This document shows positions 7,598-15,838 of a DNA stretch of 32,072 nucleotides, piece by piece. Position 1 is the stretch's first letter, and each line of letters opens with the position of its first letter. This DNA comes from Stieleria sedimenti (GTDB lineage Bacteria; Planctomycetota; Planctomycetia; Pirellulales; Pirellulaceae), in NCBI RefSeq assembly GCF_025060895.1, contig NZ_JANZKV010000056.1, forward strand, positions 1-32,072. The letters run 5' to 3'. The notes under the pieces are model-generated. The model saw only the letters and a program-made list of their open reading frames with translations. It had not been told where the DNA came from and did not search any database. A program made the position numbers and the translations under genes.

Positions 7598-8151
7598 CGT
7601 CAGATCGGATCTCTGCCATTTGAGCAGCCCAAGTGGCAGACGCTTCGACGAGCAAAGCTATCGCCAGCTTCGAGAATCCACTGGCCGTAGTTGATCAGCG
7701 ATCCAAAAGCGACAGCGTCTTGAACTCTTGTGGCACATGGCGGATCGAAGGGCGCTTGACCAACGTGACATGCGAGGTGTGATCCAGCGGTTCTTCCTTT
7801 TAGCATAAGGCTGAACCCGTTGACCGCACTTCGCGCGTTCGCTTGGGAGTCGAGCGGAAAAAGAACTCAGAGACACCCTAGTGAGATCAAAACGCAGTAT
7901 CCGGGGAAGCGCTGATGAACTGCGTGCTGAAGACATTTGAAGCTGCTGCCGGCGCATCGGTTAGGCTACAAGCACAAAGCGTGATTTTGGACCGCGGTGG
8001 CGATCAATGTCTCCGGCGTCGTTGCGTTGGTCACAGGCCCCAAATGTTGATACGCCGACACCGCCACTGCGGCCAATTCGCCACACCGTTCCGATGAATC
8101 TTCGGATTGGTGAAAAGCAGTCGCCGGCAGCCTGGACCACGAAGCGACACC
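7598..8151. other. Non-coding tail of the IS66 element
   Basis: About 550 bp lie between the last ORF and the right inverted repeat. Apart from the hairpin at 7612-7640, I see no ORF with a credible translation, no known RNA and no obvious internal copy of the terminal repeat. It may be relic passenger DNA or an older insertion scar inside the element. Confidence 0.4.
7612..7640 (+). terminator. Hairpin after the IS66 operon
   Basis: An 11-bp stem with one G-T pair (7612-7622 with 7630-7640, arm TCTGCCATTTG) and a seven-base loop, 15 bp after the last ORF. There is no T-run, so termination is only possible; it may instead be an RNA structure of the element. Confidence 0.45.
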
Positions 8152-8171
8152 TGGGCAGATAGAACGCTTAC
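8152..8171 (-). repeat. IS66 right inverted repeat
   Basis: TGGGCAGATAGAACGCTTAC. It is the exact reverse complement of 4795-4814 and marks the right end of the element. Confidence 0.9.
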
Positions 8172-8494
8172 GTTGTCGGAAAACGAGAACGTCGGACCGT
8201 ACAACCGGGAAAGCTGAAACGACTCGTCGGGCCCGTCGTTGGTCGGCGTTCCGATCAACTGGCCCGATGAATCGACGTATTGGCCTTCGGCGCACCAGAC
8301 GCCCTTGCGGATCATCTCGCGGCGTTGTTCCTCGCGGATGTCGTCGCCGCATTCTTCGCAGACGTACAGGATCGTTCCCGATGCGGTACCGTAGTCCGAG
8401 AGCGCGACGCAGCCCATGGTCGCTGCCAGCGCCACACGGTTCCGTTGTGGGTGAACCGGAGCCCCAAACGTTCCCGTTGCTGACCTTGCAGCAA
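8172..8494 (-). pseudogene. Terminase large subunit (GpA family), middle fragment
   Basis: In the frame open to 8435 the translation reads G-T-I-L-Y-V-C-E-E-C-G-D-D-I-R-E-E-Q-R-R-E-M-I-R-K-G-V-W-C-A-E-G. It then continues S-F-Q-L-S-R-L-Y-G-P-T-F-S-F-S-D-N up to the insertion-sequence edge. This is the GpA zinc-binding stretch ('C-x2-C-G-x-x-I ... M-x-x-x-G-x-W') and the 'L-x-x-L-Y-S-P' joint before the nuclease domain. Upstream, similarity appears to move to another frame (R-L-G-L-R-F-T-H-N-G-T-V-W-R-W-Q near 8430-8480), a likely frameshift. The N-terminal ATPase with its Walker motifs is missing from the window, so the gene was truncated as well as interrupted by IS66. Confidence 0.65.
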
Positions 8495-8576
8495 CCCTGG
8501 CTGGATGGCCCGAGCGGTTCGGTGGAATACGACGCCTGATCGACGTCCGCAGGTAGGGTGAGTCTTTCCGTCATGA

Positions 8577-8861
8577 TCACGCTCCGACGCCCACGGCGAT
8601 CAACAATTCGACCAGCAGCGGGATGAACACTTTCATGAACGCCCCGAAGCCTTCCCAATCGATCGCAGTGCGATCGATCTCACCGCTGGTTTTGCGAGGC
8701 AAATCATCCACCGCGGGATCCCCGGAGAACGCCATCTGCGTCACCGCAAGGTCCTCGGCGGCTCGTCGGAACGACGGAGAAATCAAAGCGACGCGAAGCA
8801 GTGCGGCGTCACGCACCGTGATCATCCCATTCCGCCTTGCTTCCCGAGACGCCTTGATCAC
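8577..8861 (-). CDS. Small protein upstream of terminase remnant
   Basis: A 94-aa protein from a GTG at 8861, overlapping the previous reading frame's stop (GTGA). Residues 20-60 are helical and amphipathic (R-D-A-A-L-L-R-V-A-L-I, F-R-R-A-A-E-D-L-A). The C-terminus has a hydrophobic helix, F-M-K-V-F-I-P-L-L-V-E-L-L-I-A-V, which could be a membrane anchor. No family is recognised. Two bases after its stop a new ATG at 8574 opens (M-T-E-R-L-T-L-P-A-D), but that frame runs into the shadow of the terminase, so it is either a short gene or a frameshifted one. The close packing fits a phage operon. Confidence 0.5.
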   Translation of the reverse strand: MIKASREARRNGMITVRDAALLRVALISPSFRRAAEDLAVTQMAFSGDPAVDDLPRKTSGEIDRTAIDWEGFGAFMKVFIPLLVELLIAVGVGA

Positions 8862-9243
8862 CGCCCGCCGGAACCCGCCCGCCGAAACCCGTCCGACGCC
8901 TCCTTCTCGATCAGGTTCTCCGCCGCATCAAACGGCATCGCCCCCGCCGGCGGCGCTGCAAACGCCGCCGTTCGATTCCGCGAAACAGCCTGTGGCGATG
9001 TCGGAGCAAACACCACTTGAGCCGTGACTGCAGGCACAGAGGGTCGCCCACAACCCACGGAGACACCGCCGTCAGTTCAGACGTCGTGTTGTTCGGACAA
9101 TTCGGTCCGGTACAGACATTCCGTTCGACCTGCCGAGAAACAGACGCATTACGAAGCAAAAGTCGCCTGATCGGCCCATCGGAGAACCCGACGGCACTGA
9201 GGACGACAACAACAAGCAGGACACCGCAGAGAGCCCGCCGCAT
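8858..9243 (-). pseudogene. Frameshifted small exported/membrane protein
   Basis: The ATG at 9243 begins M-R-R-A-L-C-G-V-L-L-V-V-V-V-L-S-A-V-G-F, a signal peptide or membrane anchor. It is followed by C-T-G-P-N-C-P-N-N and T-A-V-S-P-W-V-V-G-D. After about residue 70 the frame turns into Arg-rich nonsense (R-H-R-H-R-L-F-R-G-I). A neighbouring frame ending at 8858 gives a sensible Ala/Pro-rich stretch (A-V-S-R-N-R-T-A-A-F-A-A-P-P-A-G-A) that then meets the start of the next gene with a GTGA overlap. One frameshift near 9030 would join them. No function can be named. Confidence 0.4.
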
Positions 9244-9264
9244 AATGTTGGCCTGAAGATTCAA

Positions 9265-9842
9265 AGAGAGAGAGGCTTACCAAAGTCACATCTCCCGAAT
9301 CCTACAAACCCCACCACGCCCCCTCCGCGTCAGCAAGCGGAGGGGGATTTTGTAAGGAATAGGCTCATATCAACGGCATCGTTGAGCAGCAGTCGTTTGG
9401 ATCAAATTCCAGAGAAGCACGGAAACCTATTAGTGCACCGGTGTCGGCCACCGGAGCAGGCTTCGTCATGCCGGAAACTCGCTTCGGTGTGCACCACCTC
9501 CTGCAGATCGGGGATCGCCAAAAATGCCGAGGTTCCAAACCAGTGGACTTAAACGCCGTGGGGGCAAAAAAGTCGTACGAACATTTACGTCGGTAGAAAC
9601 CCGATGTGGTGTCGTCAGGTGAAGTCGGATTTTGGGCCGAGAACGCTCCCGAGTTGAACGGTGCCGATTAGAACCCGTTTTATGTCCCGTACCGCAGCAC
9701 TTGTGGGGCTGCTCGCAGCGAATTCGCAGTGGTCTCGCCTGCACTACGCCTCGTCTCCTCGGTTAACACGCTGAAGACTGGCACGAAGGTCGGTACCATG
9801 ACGCACGTGTCCTGTCATCCAAAGACTTGCCCAAATCGCCTA
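9265..9842. other. Intergenic region with one palindrome
   Basis: About 580 bp between the prophage remnant and the kinase gene. It contains the palindrome at 9319-9346. A 92-aa minus-strand ORF at 9466-9744 has a scrambled His/Arg/Cys-rich translation and no ribosome site, so I do not call it. Nothing else is recognisable. Confidence 0.4.
9319..9346. repeat. REP-like GC-rich palindrome
   Basis: A perfect 10-bp stem (CCCCCTCCGC with GCGGAGGGGG) around an eight-base loop GTCAGCAA, followed on the plus strand by ATTTT. It could act as a weak terminator. CCTCCGC..GCGGAGG palindromes recur between genes in planctomycete genomes as far as I recall, so a dispersed repeat is the likelier identity. 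Confidence 0.6.
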
Positions 9843-12800
9843 CTACCTGTTAATCGCTTCATCGTTGAGGTGATCCTGCCACCATCCTGAACTTCGCACT
9901 TGTCCATTCGTGCCTGCCTGCCAAAGTCGAATCGTTCCGTCTCTGCTACCGGAAATTAACAAGTCGCCGCTTTCTCTCATTGCCAGCCCTTCTACGGAAC
10001 TGGTGTGTCCCACAAGGCTGATTCTTTCCTGACGCTCGCGGATATCCCAGACTCGCATAGTGTTGTTATCGCAGGCCGTGATAATTGTGCGCTCTTCCGG
10101 TGAGAATACGAGATTGTTGATGCCATCAGAGTGGCCGCTGAGTTCACCGATGTGAACAAATCTCCGGATATCGGAGGCACAACGCCAGAGTTGAACTTTG
10201 TTGTCGAATCCACCAAAGGCGAGAAACGATCCTTTGGGCGAGAAACTGACCGTCATGGTTCCGTCGTTTGCCTTGCTGCCCAACTGTCTCCCCATGCCGT
10301 CATCGGTCCGATGTAACAGGCAAACACCATCCCAGCCGGTGGACGCGAGTGCCTTACCATCGTGGGAAAAACTCAATGCGGTGACAACGCTGGAGTGCTT
10401 CAAACCCATCATTCGCGTGGCCGCCTTGTCACGCCAGGAATCCCACACCAGTATGCTCCCGTCTTCGTAACCGGCTGCCAATTGTCCGTGCTTTGAAAAG
10501 GTCAATGCTGTTATCTGACCACCATTCGCGGTGCGAACGACTTCTGGATTTTTCTCCCAAGCTGAAGGCCACAGTTCGATGCTGCCAGCTTTTCCTATGG
10601 CAACGATCTCATCGTTCGCGGCCACTGAGCTTCCCCTTGAAATTGTTTCGCTTCCACTAGCGGACAGATCCCAACGCTTTACGATTCCCGAGTGTCTCTC
10701 TCGCGAAACCACCGTCCTGCCATCGGGCAGAATGAGCACATCCTGAACGGGGGCTCCCACTCGAAGGAGGTTCTGTGCCGTCGACGCCAAATCCCAGACC
10801 TTTATCGTGCGGTCGGAACTGGCCGTAATCAGCTTAAGCGAGTCTCCGACTTCCAAAAATTCAACGGACTCCACATTGTGCGAGTGCCCTTTGAAGACGT
10901 CGATTGGCATTCCCTGGGCGTCCCACAGTCTCGCCGTATTGTCCCGACTTCCGGTGGCCAGAATCCTACCGTCGGGTGAAAATGCGACCGATCGAATCTC
11001 GTCGCGATGTCCGACGAGCCGCTGCGACGTTCCGTCCTGCAAATTCCAGACGCGTGCGATGTCGTCTCGACTACCAGATGCCAGTCGTCTGCCATTCGGC
11101 GAGAATGCTAACGCAATAACGGCCTCGTCGTGGCGACCTAATTCGCTCCGGTCGGATCCGTCGATGTTCCATATGGCGACGAGGCCGTCTTCATTACCGG
11201 CAGCGACGCGCTGTCCGTTCGGCGATATTGCCACGGACGTGAACCCGTCGTTGGGGCCGCTGAGCGTCCGCCAGCTGTCAGTCGAAACGTGATACATTCG
11301 CACTTCGTCTTCGTAGACAACAGCCAGCTCACTTCCGTCCGGAGAGAACGCCATGTCAAGTAAATGTGCGTTATCTTCCTGAAGTGTCTGCGCTTTGCCG
11401 TCGGGCCATTCTTGAAGAACAACTTTGGTCTGTTCACGGTTGGCATAAGCCAAAACGTTGGTTGCGGTTGAAAAGGCCACTGGAACGTGTTCCCAGCCAG
11501 GACCGCCTGACTCGAGCGTCTCCCAGTAACTTCCGGGCCCTCGAAACACTTTGATTTCGTCTAGCGTTTTCAAGTCGACCACACGGACGAAACCATCGCC
11601 GCAGCCAAGCACGATCATTGCGTTTCGAGAATCTGCCCCCGGAATCAGTGCGGTGCGTCGTGGTCGACCTGGAAACGACTTCGAGTGGGCGGTTTGACTG
11701 CGATTGCACAGATTCCACAGATAGTACCACTCGAAACTATGCAGATCTTCATCGCTTGCGTGGGACTTGAGTAACTCAAGCACTCGTCCCACATGACCGT
11801 CTCGCCAAGCCAAATGAGCCGCACCGATGTCCGAGTTGTACAGCAGCCGGCGCCGTTGCTCGGCAATCTGTTCCACCGCCAGGGCATGCTCCGCATTTTC
11901 ACGGGCGATCAAGGCTTGGCGAAGTGCTTCGCGGCGCTCCGAATAGAGCCATCCTCCCGCAGCCAGACTGAGCAGCAGCAAGACGGATGTTGCAAAAGCC
12001 AAAGTGACACGTCGCCGCTTACGCTCTTCTTCTTGGCGGGTCGAGTCGGCCACTCGTTCCAATTCCGATTCACGGAGTTTTGTTTCGACCGATTCCAAAT
12101 AGTCAGTGATGCCGCCAGCCAGCACAGCCGCATCGCGCGGCCGGTCCGCAGGTTCGAGTTCCAAACAGCGTTTTGCTAGTTCGATCAATTCCGTATCCGA
12201 CGCACTAGCATCAAGCCTAATGAAACACTCATCCAGTTTTCCGCGACTGGCAAGTCGATAAACCTGATTGCCATCATCACCGACATAGGGTGGGCTGCCA
12301 GTCAGGACCTCGCACAGGATCGCACCTAACGCGAAGACGTCGGCTCGTTCGTCCATATTGTCGATCTCACCGAGTGCCTGTTCCGGTGGCATATAAGCGG
12401 GCGTCCCCATCACACTGCCCATGGCTGTATCGGACCCAGTTGATGCGAACGAACCGGGATTAGCGCTACCGGCACTGCGCATTGTTTGAATGATGCTTTG
12501 GTCCTGCTGCTTGTCGCGTGATTCCTTCTCATCGGCGATCCCGCCACTGGAAAGCACCTTGGCCAGTCCCCAGTCCATCACCTGAACTTCGCCAAACGCA
12601 CCGACCATGATATTGGCCGGTTTCAAATCGCGATGGATTACCCCGCGACTGTGCGCGTACGCCATCGTCTGACAGATCTGCTCGAAGATGCCAATGAACT
12701 TCCCGCGTTCTTCGGCAGCTTCTTCGCGATTGGCCAGCAGTTTGGCCAGCGTCTGCCCCTTGACCAGCTTCATGGCGAAGAACGGCCGCTTGTCCGCAAA

Positions 12801-13427
12801 CTGCCCCAGCTCGTAGACCGGAGCGATTCCCGGATGCTGAAGCTGCCCACCGATCTGAGCCTCCTCGACAAACCGCTGAATCACCTCCGGCTTGTCTTTG
12901 TGGGAATCCAGCAGCACTTTGATCGCCAGATCACGCCCCAAATCGGTATCGCGCCCCTTCAGAATCGCCCCCATTCCCCCCCGAGCAATCTCACCATCCA
13001 ATCGGTACCGGCTGTCAGATTCGCGACCCGGCATCTCCGGCGACTTCGGCCGCGCGATTGGATCTTCGCCCGCAGCCTCCGATTCCCGCAGCGAAACCCG
13101 TGGAACTTCATCCAGTGTGTTGCCCAGCATTTTCAGCACGCTGTGATTTGCATCGCCCATCAAAACGGCATCGTTCACCGAAAACGCCGTCGCCAATCCG
13201 GCATCCAGTGAAGCGGCACGATCCCCGGACGCGTCGGGCGTGATGGTCGGATCGAGCCCCAGGGCAGGCTTCTCGAGAAAGCCGCTCGCTTCGTCGTGCT
13301 GGCGAAGCAGTTTTTCAATGCGTTCGCGAAGCATCGCGTCGGAGCCGCATGCTTGCTGCAACCAGGCGGCTCGTTCGTCTCCAGAAGTCTTTTCCAGGGC
13401 CTGAAGAAAGAGGCTTTGTTCGTCCAC
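9843..13427 (-). CDS. Membrane Ser/Thr protein kinase with WD40 repeats
   Basis: A 1194-aa protein. Residues 1-140 are a helical N-terminal region of the type found in planctomycete kinases. Residues 141-445 are a PknB-type kinase domain: glycine loop G-E-I-A-R-G-G-M-G, ATP lysine K170, catalytic H-R-D (265-267) with K-P-A-N, D-W-G at 285-287 in place of DFG, and G-T-P-A-Y-M-P-P-E-Q as the activation-segment anchor. All catalytic residues are present. A coiled-coil segment (450-472) is followed by one membrane helix at about 474-495. The rest, from about 590, is a string of WD40 repeats ending in W-N-I / W-D-x-type strands, probably two propellers on the outer side. It phosphorylates Ser/Thr targets; the propellers presumably sense or scaffold. 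The ECF sigma gene lies directly upstream, divergence-free on the same strand with a 128-bp gap, suggesting an operon. Confidence 0.93.
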   Translation of the reverse strand: MDEQSLFLQALEKTSGDERAAWLQQACGSDAMLRERIEKLLRQHDEASGFLEKPALGLDPTITPDASGDRAASLDAGLATAFSVNDAVLMGDANHSVLKMLGNTLDEVPRVSLRESEAAGEDPIARPKSPEMPGRESDSRYRLDGEIARGGMGAILKGRDTDLGRDLAIKVLLDSHKDKPEVIQRFVEEAQIGGQLQHPGIAPVYELGQFADKRPFFAMKLVKGQTLAKLLANREEAAEERGKFIGIFEQICQTMAYAHSRGVIHRDLKPANIMVGAFGEVQVMDWGLAKVLSSGGIADEKESRDKQQDQSIIQTMRSAGSANPGSFASTGSDTAMGSVMGTPAYMPPEQALGEIDNMDERADVFALGAILCEVLTGSPPYVGDDGNQVYRLASRGKLDECFIRLDASASDTELIELAKRCLELEPADRPRDAAVLAGGITDYLESVETKLRESELERVADSTRQEEERKRRRVTLAFATSVLLLLSLAAGGWLYSERREALRQALIARENAEHALAVEQIAEQRRRLLYNSDIGAAHLAWRDGHVGRVLELLKSHASDEDLHSFEWYYLWNLCNRSQTAHSKSFPGRPRRTALIPGADSRNAMIVLGCGDGFVRVVDLKTLDEIKVFRGPGSYWETLESGGPGWEHVPVAFSTATNVLAYANREQTKVVLQEWPDGKAQTLQEDNAHLLDMAFSPDGSELAVVYEDEVRMYHVSTDSWRTLSGPNDGFTSVAISPNGQRVAAGNEDGLVAIWNIDGSDRSELGRHDEAVIALAFSPNGRRLASGSRDDIARVWNLQDGTSQRLVGHRDEIRSVAFSPDGRILATGSRDNTARLWDAQGMPIDVFKGHSHNVESVEFLEVGDSLKLITASSDRTIKVWDLASTAQNLLRVGAPVQDVLILPDGRTVVSRERHSGIVKRWDLSASGSETISRGSSVAANDEIVAIGKAGSIELWPSAWEKNPEVVRTANGGQITALTFSKHGQLAAGYEDGSILVWDSWRDKAATRMMGLKHSSVVTALSFSHDGKALASTGWDGVCLLHRTDDGMGRQLGSKANDGTMTVSFSPKGSFLAFGGFDNKVQLWRCASDIRRFVHIGELSGHSDGINNLVFSPEERTIITACDNNTMRVWDIRERQERISLVGHTSSVEGLAMRESGDLLISGSRDGTIRLWQAGTNGQVRSSGWWQDHLNDEAINR

Positions 13428-13555
13428 GGCGAGGTCTCTTTGGCAGGATTCGAATCAGGGCGTTAACTAAGGTGCGAGATCGAGCGAGTACTCCGCCACC
13501 GATTTGACCACTTTTTCTCAAAATCTCTCGATTGCCATTTGTGGGGAGGGAAGGA

Positions 13556-14116
13556 TCAACACTCGCCCCGCATCGCATCGAGCAGCCAGACCTTGGCGTA
13601 AGTCCAGTCTCGCTCGGCCGTTCGGCGAGAGACCTGGAGGGCGTTAGCGGTCTGGTCCATGGTCAAACCCGCGAAATACCGAAGGGACACGAGTTTCGCC
13701 AATTTGGGACGCTCCACCGCGAGTCGAGTCAGCGCCTCGTCGAGTTCCAGTATGTCCGGGTCTTGGGGGGATGACGCAACACGGTTCGCATCGAGCGGCA
13801 CTCGCATGCGATCTCCGCCTCGCTTGAGCGTCTGTTTGCGGCGCGCGTGTTCGACCAGAATTCTCCGCATCGCCTCGGCGGCGGCGGCGTAGAAATGCCC
13901 CCGATGATTCCAGAGTGGTTGATCGGTTTGGTCGACCAGCCGGACGTAGGCCTGATGGACCAGCGCCGTCGGCTGGATCGAATGGCCACTACGGTCGCCA
14001 CTCAACTCGCGGGCGGCCAAATGCCGCAGTTCGTCGTAGACCAACGGCAACAACTCAGCCGACGCCGCGGGGTCAGCTTGTTCGATGGCCGAGAGAATTT
14101 TCGTTACGTCAGTCAT
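13556..14116 (-). CDS. ECF-family sigma factor (TIGR02999-like)
   Basis: A 186-aa protein starting at ATG 14116 (M-T-D-V-T-K-I-L). An extension to 14242 looks spurious. Region 2 runs from about residue 18 to 95: L-L-P-L-V-Y-D-E-L-R-H-L-A-A-R-E-L, then Q-P-T-A-L-V-H-Q-A-Y-V-R-L, H-F-Y-A-A-A-A-E-A-M-R-R-I-L-V-E-H-A-R-R-K. Region 4 is about 125-180, with the helix-turn-helix L-T-M-D-Q-T-A-N-A-L-Q-V-S-R-R-T-A-E-R-D-W. The Q-P-T-A-L-V-H and H-F-Y-A motifs are typical of the planctomycete/acidobacterial sigma group often found beside Ser/Thr kinase genes. There is no anti-sigma gene nearby, so the adjacent kinase probably controls it. It recruits RNA polymerase to its own promoters. Confidence 0.92.
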   Translation of the reverse strand: MTDVTKILSAIEQADPAASAELLPLVYDELRHLAARELSGDRSGHSIQPTALVHQAYVRLVDQTDQPLWNHRGHFYAAAAEAMRRILVEHARRKQTLKRGGDRMRVPLDANRVASSPQDPDILELDEALTRLAVERPKLAKLVSLRYFAGLTMDQTANALQVSRRTAERDWTYAKVWLLDAMRGEC

Positions 14117-14513
14117 CGCCGTATTGTAGCCGGTCAACGCAACGATCGCCCCAACGCCAAACGATGCCTGTCGATGCTGCCCCCGTGTGCCGATCGCCCC
14201 AAATGCACCCGTTTGAAACACGGTAACCAGAGACTCGGACACGCAGAGGTGCCATTGACCGCAGTGAGTTTGCGGTTTTTCTACGGCGCCGAAGTTGGAC
14301 GTGCCGACCGCAGTTGCCAGCCTAGCGAATAGCGTTCGGTGCCGGAGACCGAAGCGACTTTCGGAGATTTCGTTTACTCGGACCGGTGGCCGACACCGGA
14401 TACTTGTCGCATTGCTCCGGGTTCATCGACTGAAATCGTTTCTGCTAGATCGTGCGCTCTACGGCGCGATATGTATCGCCGGGCACCTTCCGTAATCAGG
14501 TATCCGTCTTTGA
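14117..14513. other. Intergenic region upstream of the sigma factor
   Basis: About 400 bp without a credible gene. Open frames here on both strands are short and have Arg/Ser-rich translations. It should hold the promoter of the sigma-kinase pair (reading left) and the end of the HIRAN gene, but I see no clear promoter boxes or terminator. Confidence 0.35.
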
Positions 14514-15311
14514 TCATAAATAAACGCCCACAATCAACGATCCTTCCGACGAAAAACAGTGCACTTGAACTCTTGCTTCCGGTTTTCGAGCCAAAATGGG
14601 TGAGAACCAATAGGCAACATCGCGCTTGAGGTAGCCAAGTTGGTGTTGTGCTGAATCGTAGACTGCGACGGCGTGCGGATCGTGCTCGTTTGTTGGCTCC
14701 CGAACGAGCACAATCGGATCTCCCGTACGAAGCTTACGGATGTAGGACTCGCGATTGCCGACGAAGTCGCCTACGACCCGGAACGTGTATCTTGGATCTG
14801 CATCCGACTGCTGGATCCTTTGTGACTGATTTGGAGCGGTCGCGCTGGCATCGACCGCGACGGACTTAGGAATGAATGCCGCCGAGGGCATGAATCCGAG
14901 CACCGGTTCTCCGCTGCATGCGTGTTCGGCAATCAACGCGAATCTCGCTGGAGCCTCAGAATCCATCGGCATTTTGACAAAGACGCTTTTCCCGGAGGAG
15001 CGATTGAATAAGACGCCGTCGGTGTATCGCGTCACGCGCTGCACCGATGGCAACGTGAACTTCTTCGACTGAAGAGCACCCACCATCGAGACTTGTTTCG
15101 TGGTCAGGTAACCATTTAGCTTTGAAGGGCAGCAAACGAAACATGCACAACCCTCCAGCCAAAACCGCTGGTCGTTTAAGCTGCTGAGGAGAGAATCGCC
15201 GCGACCAAAGGAATCGTGCCCCGTATCGAACAGCCTCGCCGCAAAGACCAGCGCTAGCACCACGGATGCTGCCGGCGAGCGAGTCAGTCGATCTATCGTG
15301 CAATCAGACAT
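14514..15311 (-). CDS. HIRAN-domain protein
   Basis: A 265-aa protein. Residues 174-245 are a HIRAN domain: Y-T-F-R-V-V-G-D-F-V-G-N-R-E-S-Y-I, then L-V-R-E-P-T-N-E-H-D-P-H-A-V-A-V-Y, L-G-Y-L-K-R-D-V-A-Y-W-F. The hallmark P-x-N-x-x-D-x-x-A-V and G-Y-L motifs are present. HIRAN domains recognise DNA ends or stalled forks and occur in nuclease and helicase systems. The N-terminal 75 residues (Cys-rich, hydrophobic at 15-25) are doubtful, and M76 is an alternative start giving 190 aa. It lies 80 bp downstream of the PD-(D/E)XK-type gene on the same strand, so the two may act together. Confidence 0.8.
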   Translation of the reverse strand: MSDCTIDRLTRSPAASVVLALVFAARLFDTGHDSFGRGDSLLSSLNDQRFWLEGCACFVCCPSKLNGYLTTKQVSMVGALQSKKFTLPSVQRVTRYTDGVLFNRSSGKSVFVKMPMDSEAPARFALIAEHACSGEPVLGFMPSAAFIPKSVAVDASATAPNQSQRIQQSDADPRYTFRVVGDFVGNRESYIRKLRTGDPIVLVREPTNEHDPHAVAVYDSAQHQLGYLKRDVAYWFSPILARKPEARVQVHCFSSEGSLIVGVYL

Positions 15312-15391
15312 GATTCCGATGCATCAAAATCACAAGTCTGGTGACGGATCGCACAACGGTTTGAATGAAGGCATAACAAGATCGTCCGGTG

Positions 15392-15838
15392 CTATCTCAG
15401 TGTCTCGACATAATTCGAGAACAAGTTGCTTCGCAACGCAACTGCGTACTTGGCGGCAAATCGCATCTCGTAGTACGCCCCGCTTGCGCCTCCGTTTGGA
15501 TTGTAGTGCAAGTGATCGTTGGTCTCGTTCCATTCGGACCCACGAGCCAAGTAGATGGACGGCAGCTGCCCTTCGGTCAAGCGGACCGCACATAGCAGAT
15601 AGTCCGAGCTTGCAATGAACTTGTCTTCTTTGACGAATGGGTTCGACGTGGCATCTGTCGACTTGACCTGGACGGAAAGGAACTTTCCCGATTGACTTCG
15701 GACCACGAAATCGACACCGCGGTCGTCGTATTCGGAATCGTAAACCTCGAAGCCCTCGAGCGTAAAAGCCATCTTGGCGTAGGCCTCTCCGAAAGAGCCT
15801 TTTTGAATCGTATTCAGGTGCTGGTACGTTGTCTTCAT
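15392..15838 (-). CDS. PD-(D/E)XK nuclease-like (DUF4365-type) protein
   Basis: A 148-aa protein. The N-terminal half has the restriction-nuclease fold signature. G-S-F-G-E-A-Y-A-K (E18) is followed by a strand with D-D-R-G-V-D-F-V-V (D43), and by L-S-V-Q-V-K-S-T-D (Q57-x-K59, replacing E-x-K). The downstream part (Y-L-L-C-A-V-R-L, Y-L-A-R-G-S-E-W) matches the DUF4365 pattern. It probably cuts or binds DNA. The Q-x-K variant is known in several active members of the fold, so activity is plausible. The ATG at 15838 is the natural start (M-K-T-T-Y-Q-H-L). It lies between the small regulator set and the HIRAN gene on the same strand. Confidence 0.75.
   Translation of the reverse strand: MKTTYQHLNTIQKGSFGEAYAKMAFTLEGFEVYDSEYDDRGVDFVVRSQSGKFLSVQVKSTDATSNPFVKEDKFIASSDYLLCAVRLTEGQLPSIYLARGSEWNETNDHLHYNPNGGASGAYYEMRFAAKYAVALRSNLFSNYVETLR

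Larger units (their letters stand above)
4795..8171 (+). mobile_element. IS66-family insertion sequence
   Basis: This 3377-bp element is bounded by 20-bp perfect inverted repeats beginning GTAAGCG, a typical IS66 terminus. It carries tnpA, tnpB and tnpC in order plus a fourth small ORF. It splits the terminase pseudogene: coding similarity stops at 8172 on one side and resumes at 4794 on the other. The flanks are CGTTCGGA on the left and CGTTGTCGGA on the right (sharing the last C of the repeat). This may be an 8-bp target duplication with a 2-bp difference, but it is not exact. The element is longer than the roughly 2.5 kb usual for IS66 because of about 550 bp of non-coding DNA after the last ORF. 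All three transposition genes are intact, so it may still be mobile. Confidence 0.9.

Noticed and set aside
9466-9744. 92-aa minus-strand ORF in the gap before the kinase gene
   Set aside because: Cys/His/Arg-rich translation without any motif, no ribosome site; likely chance opening in GC-rich DNA.
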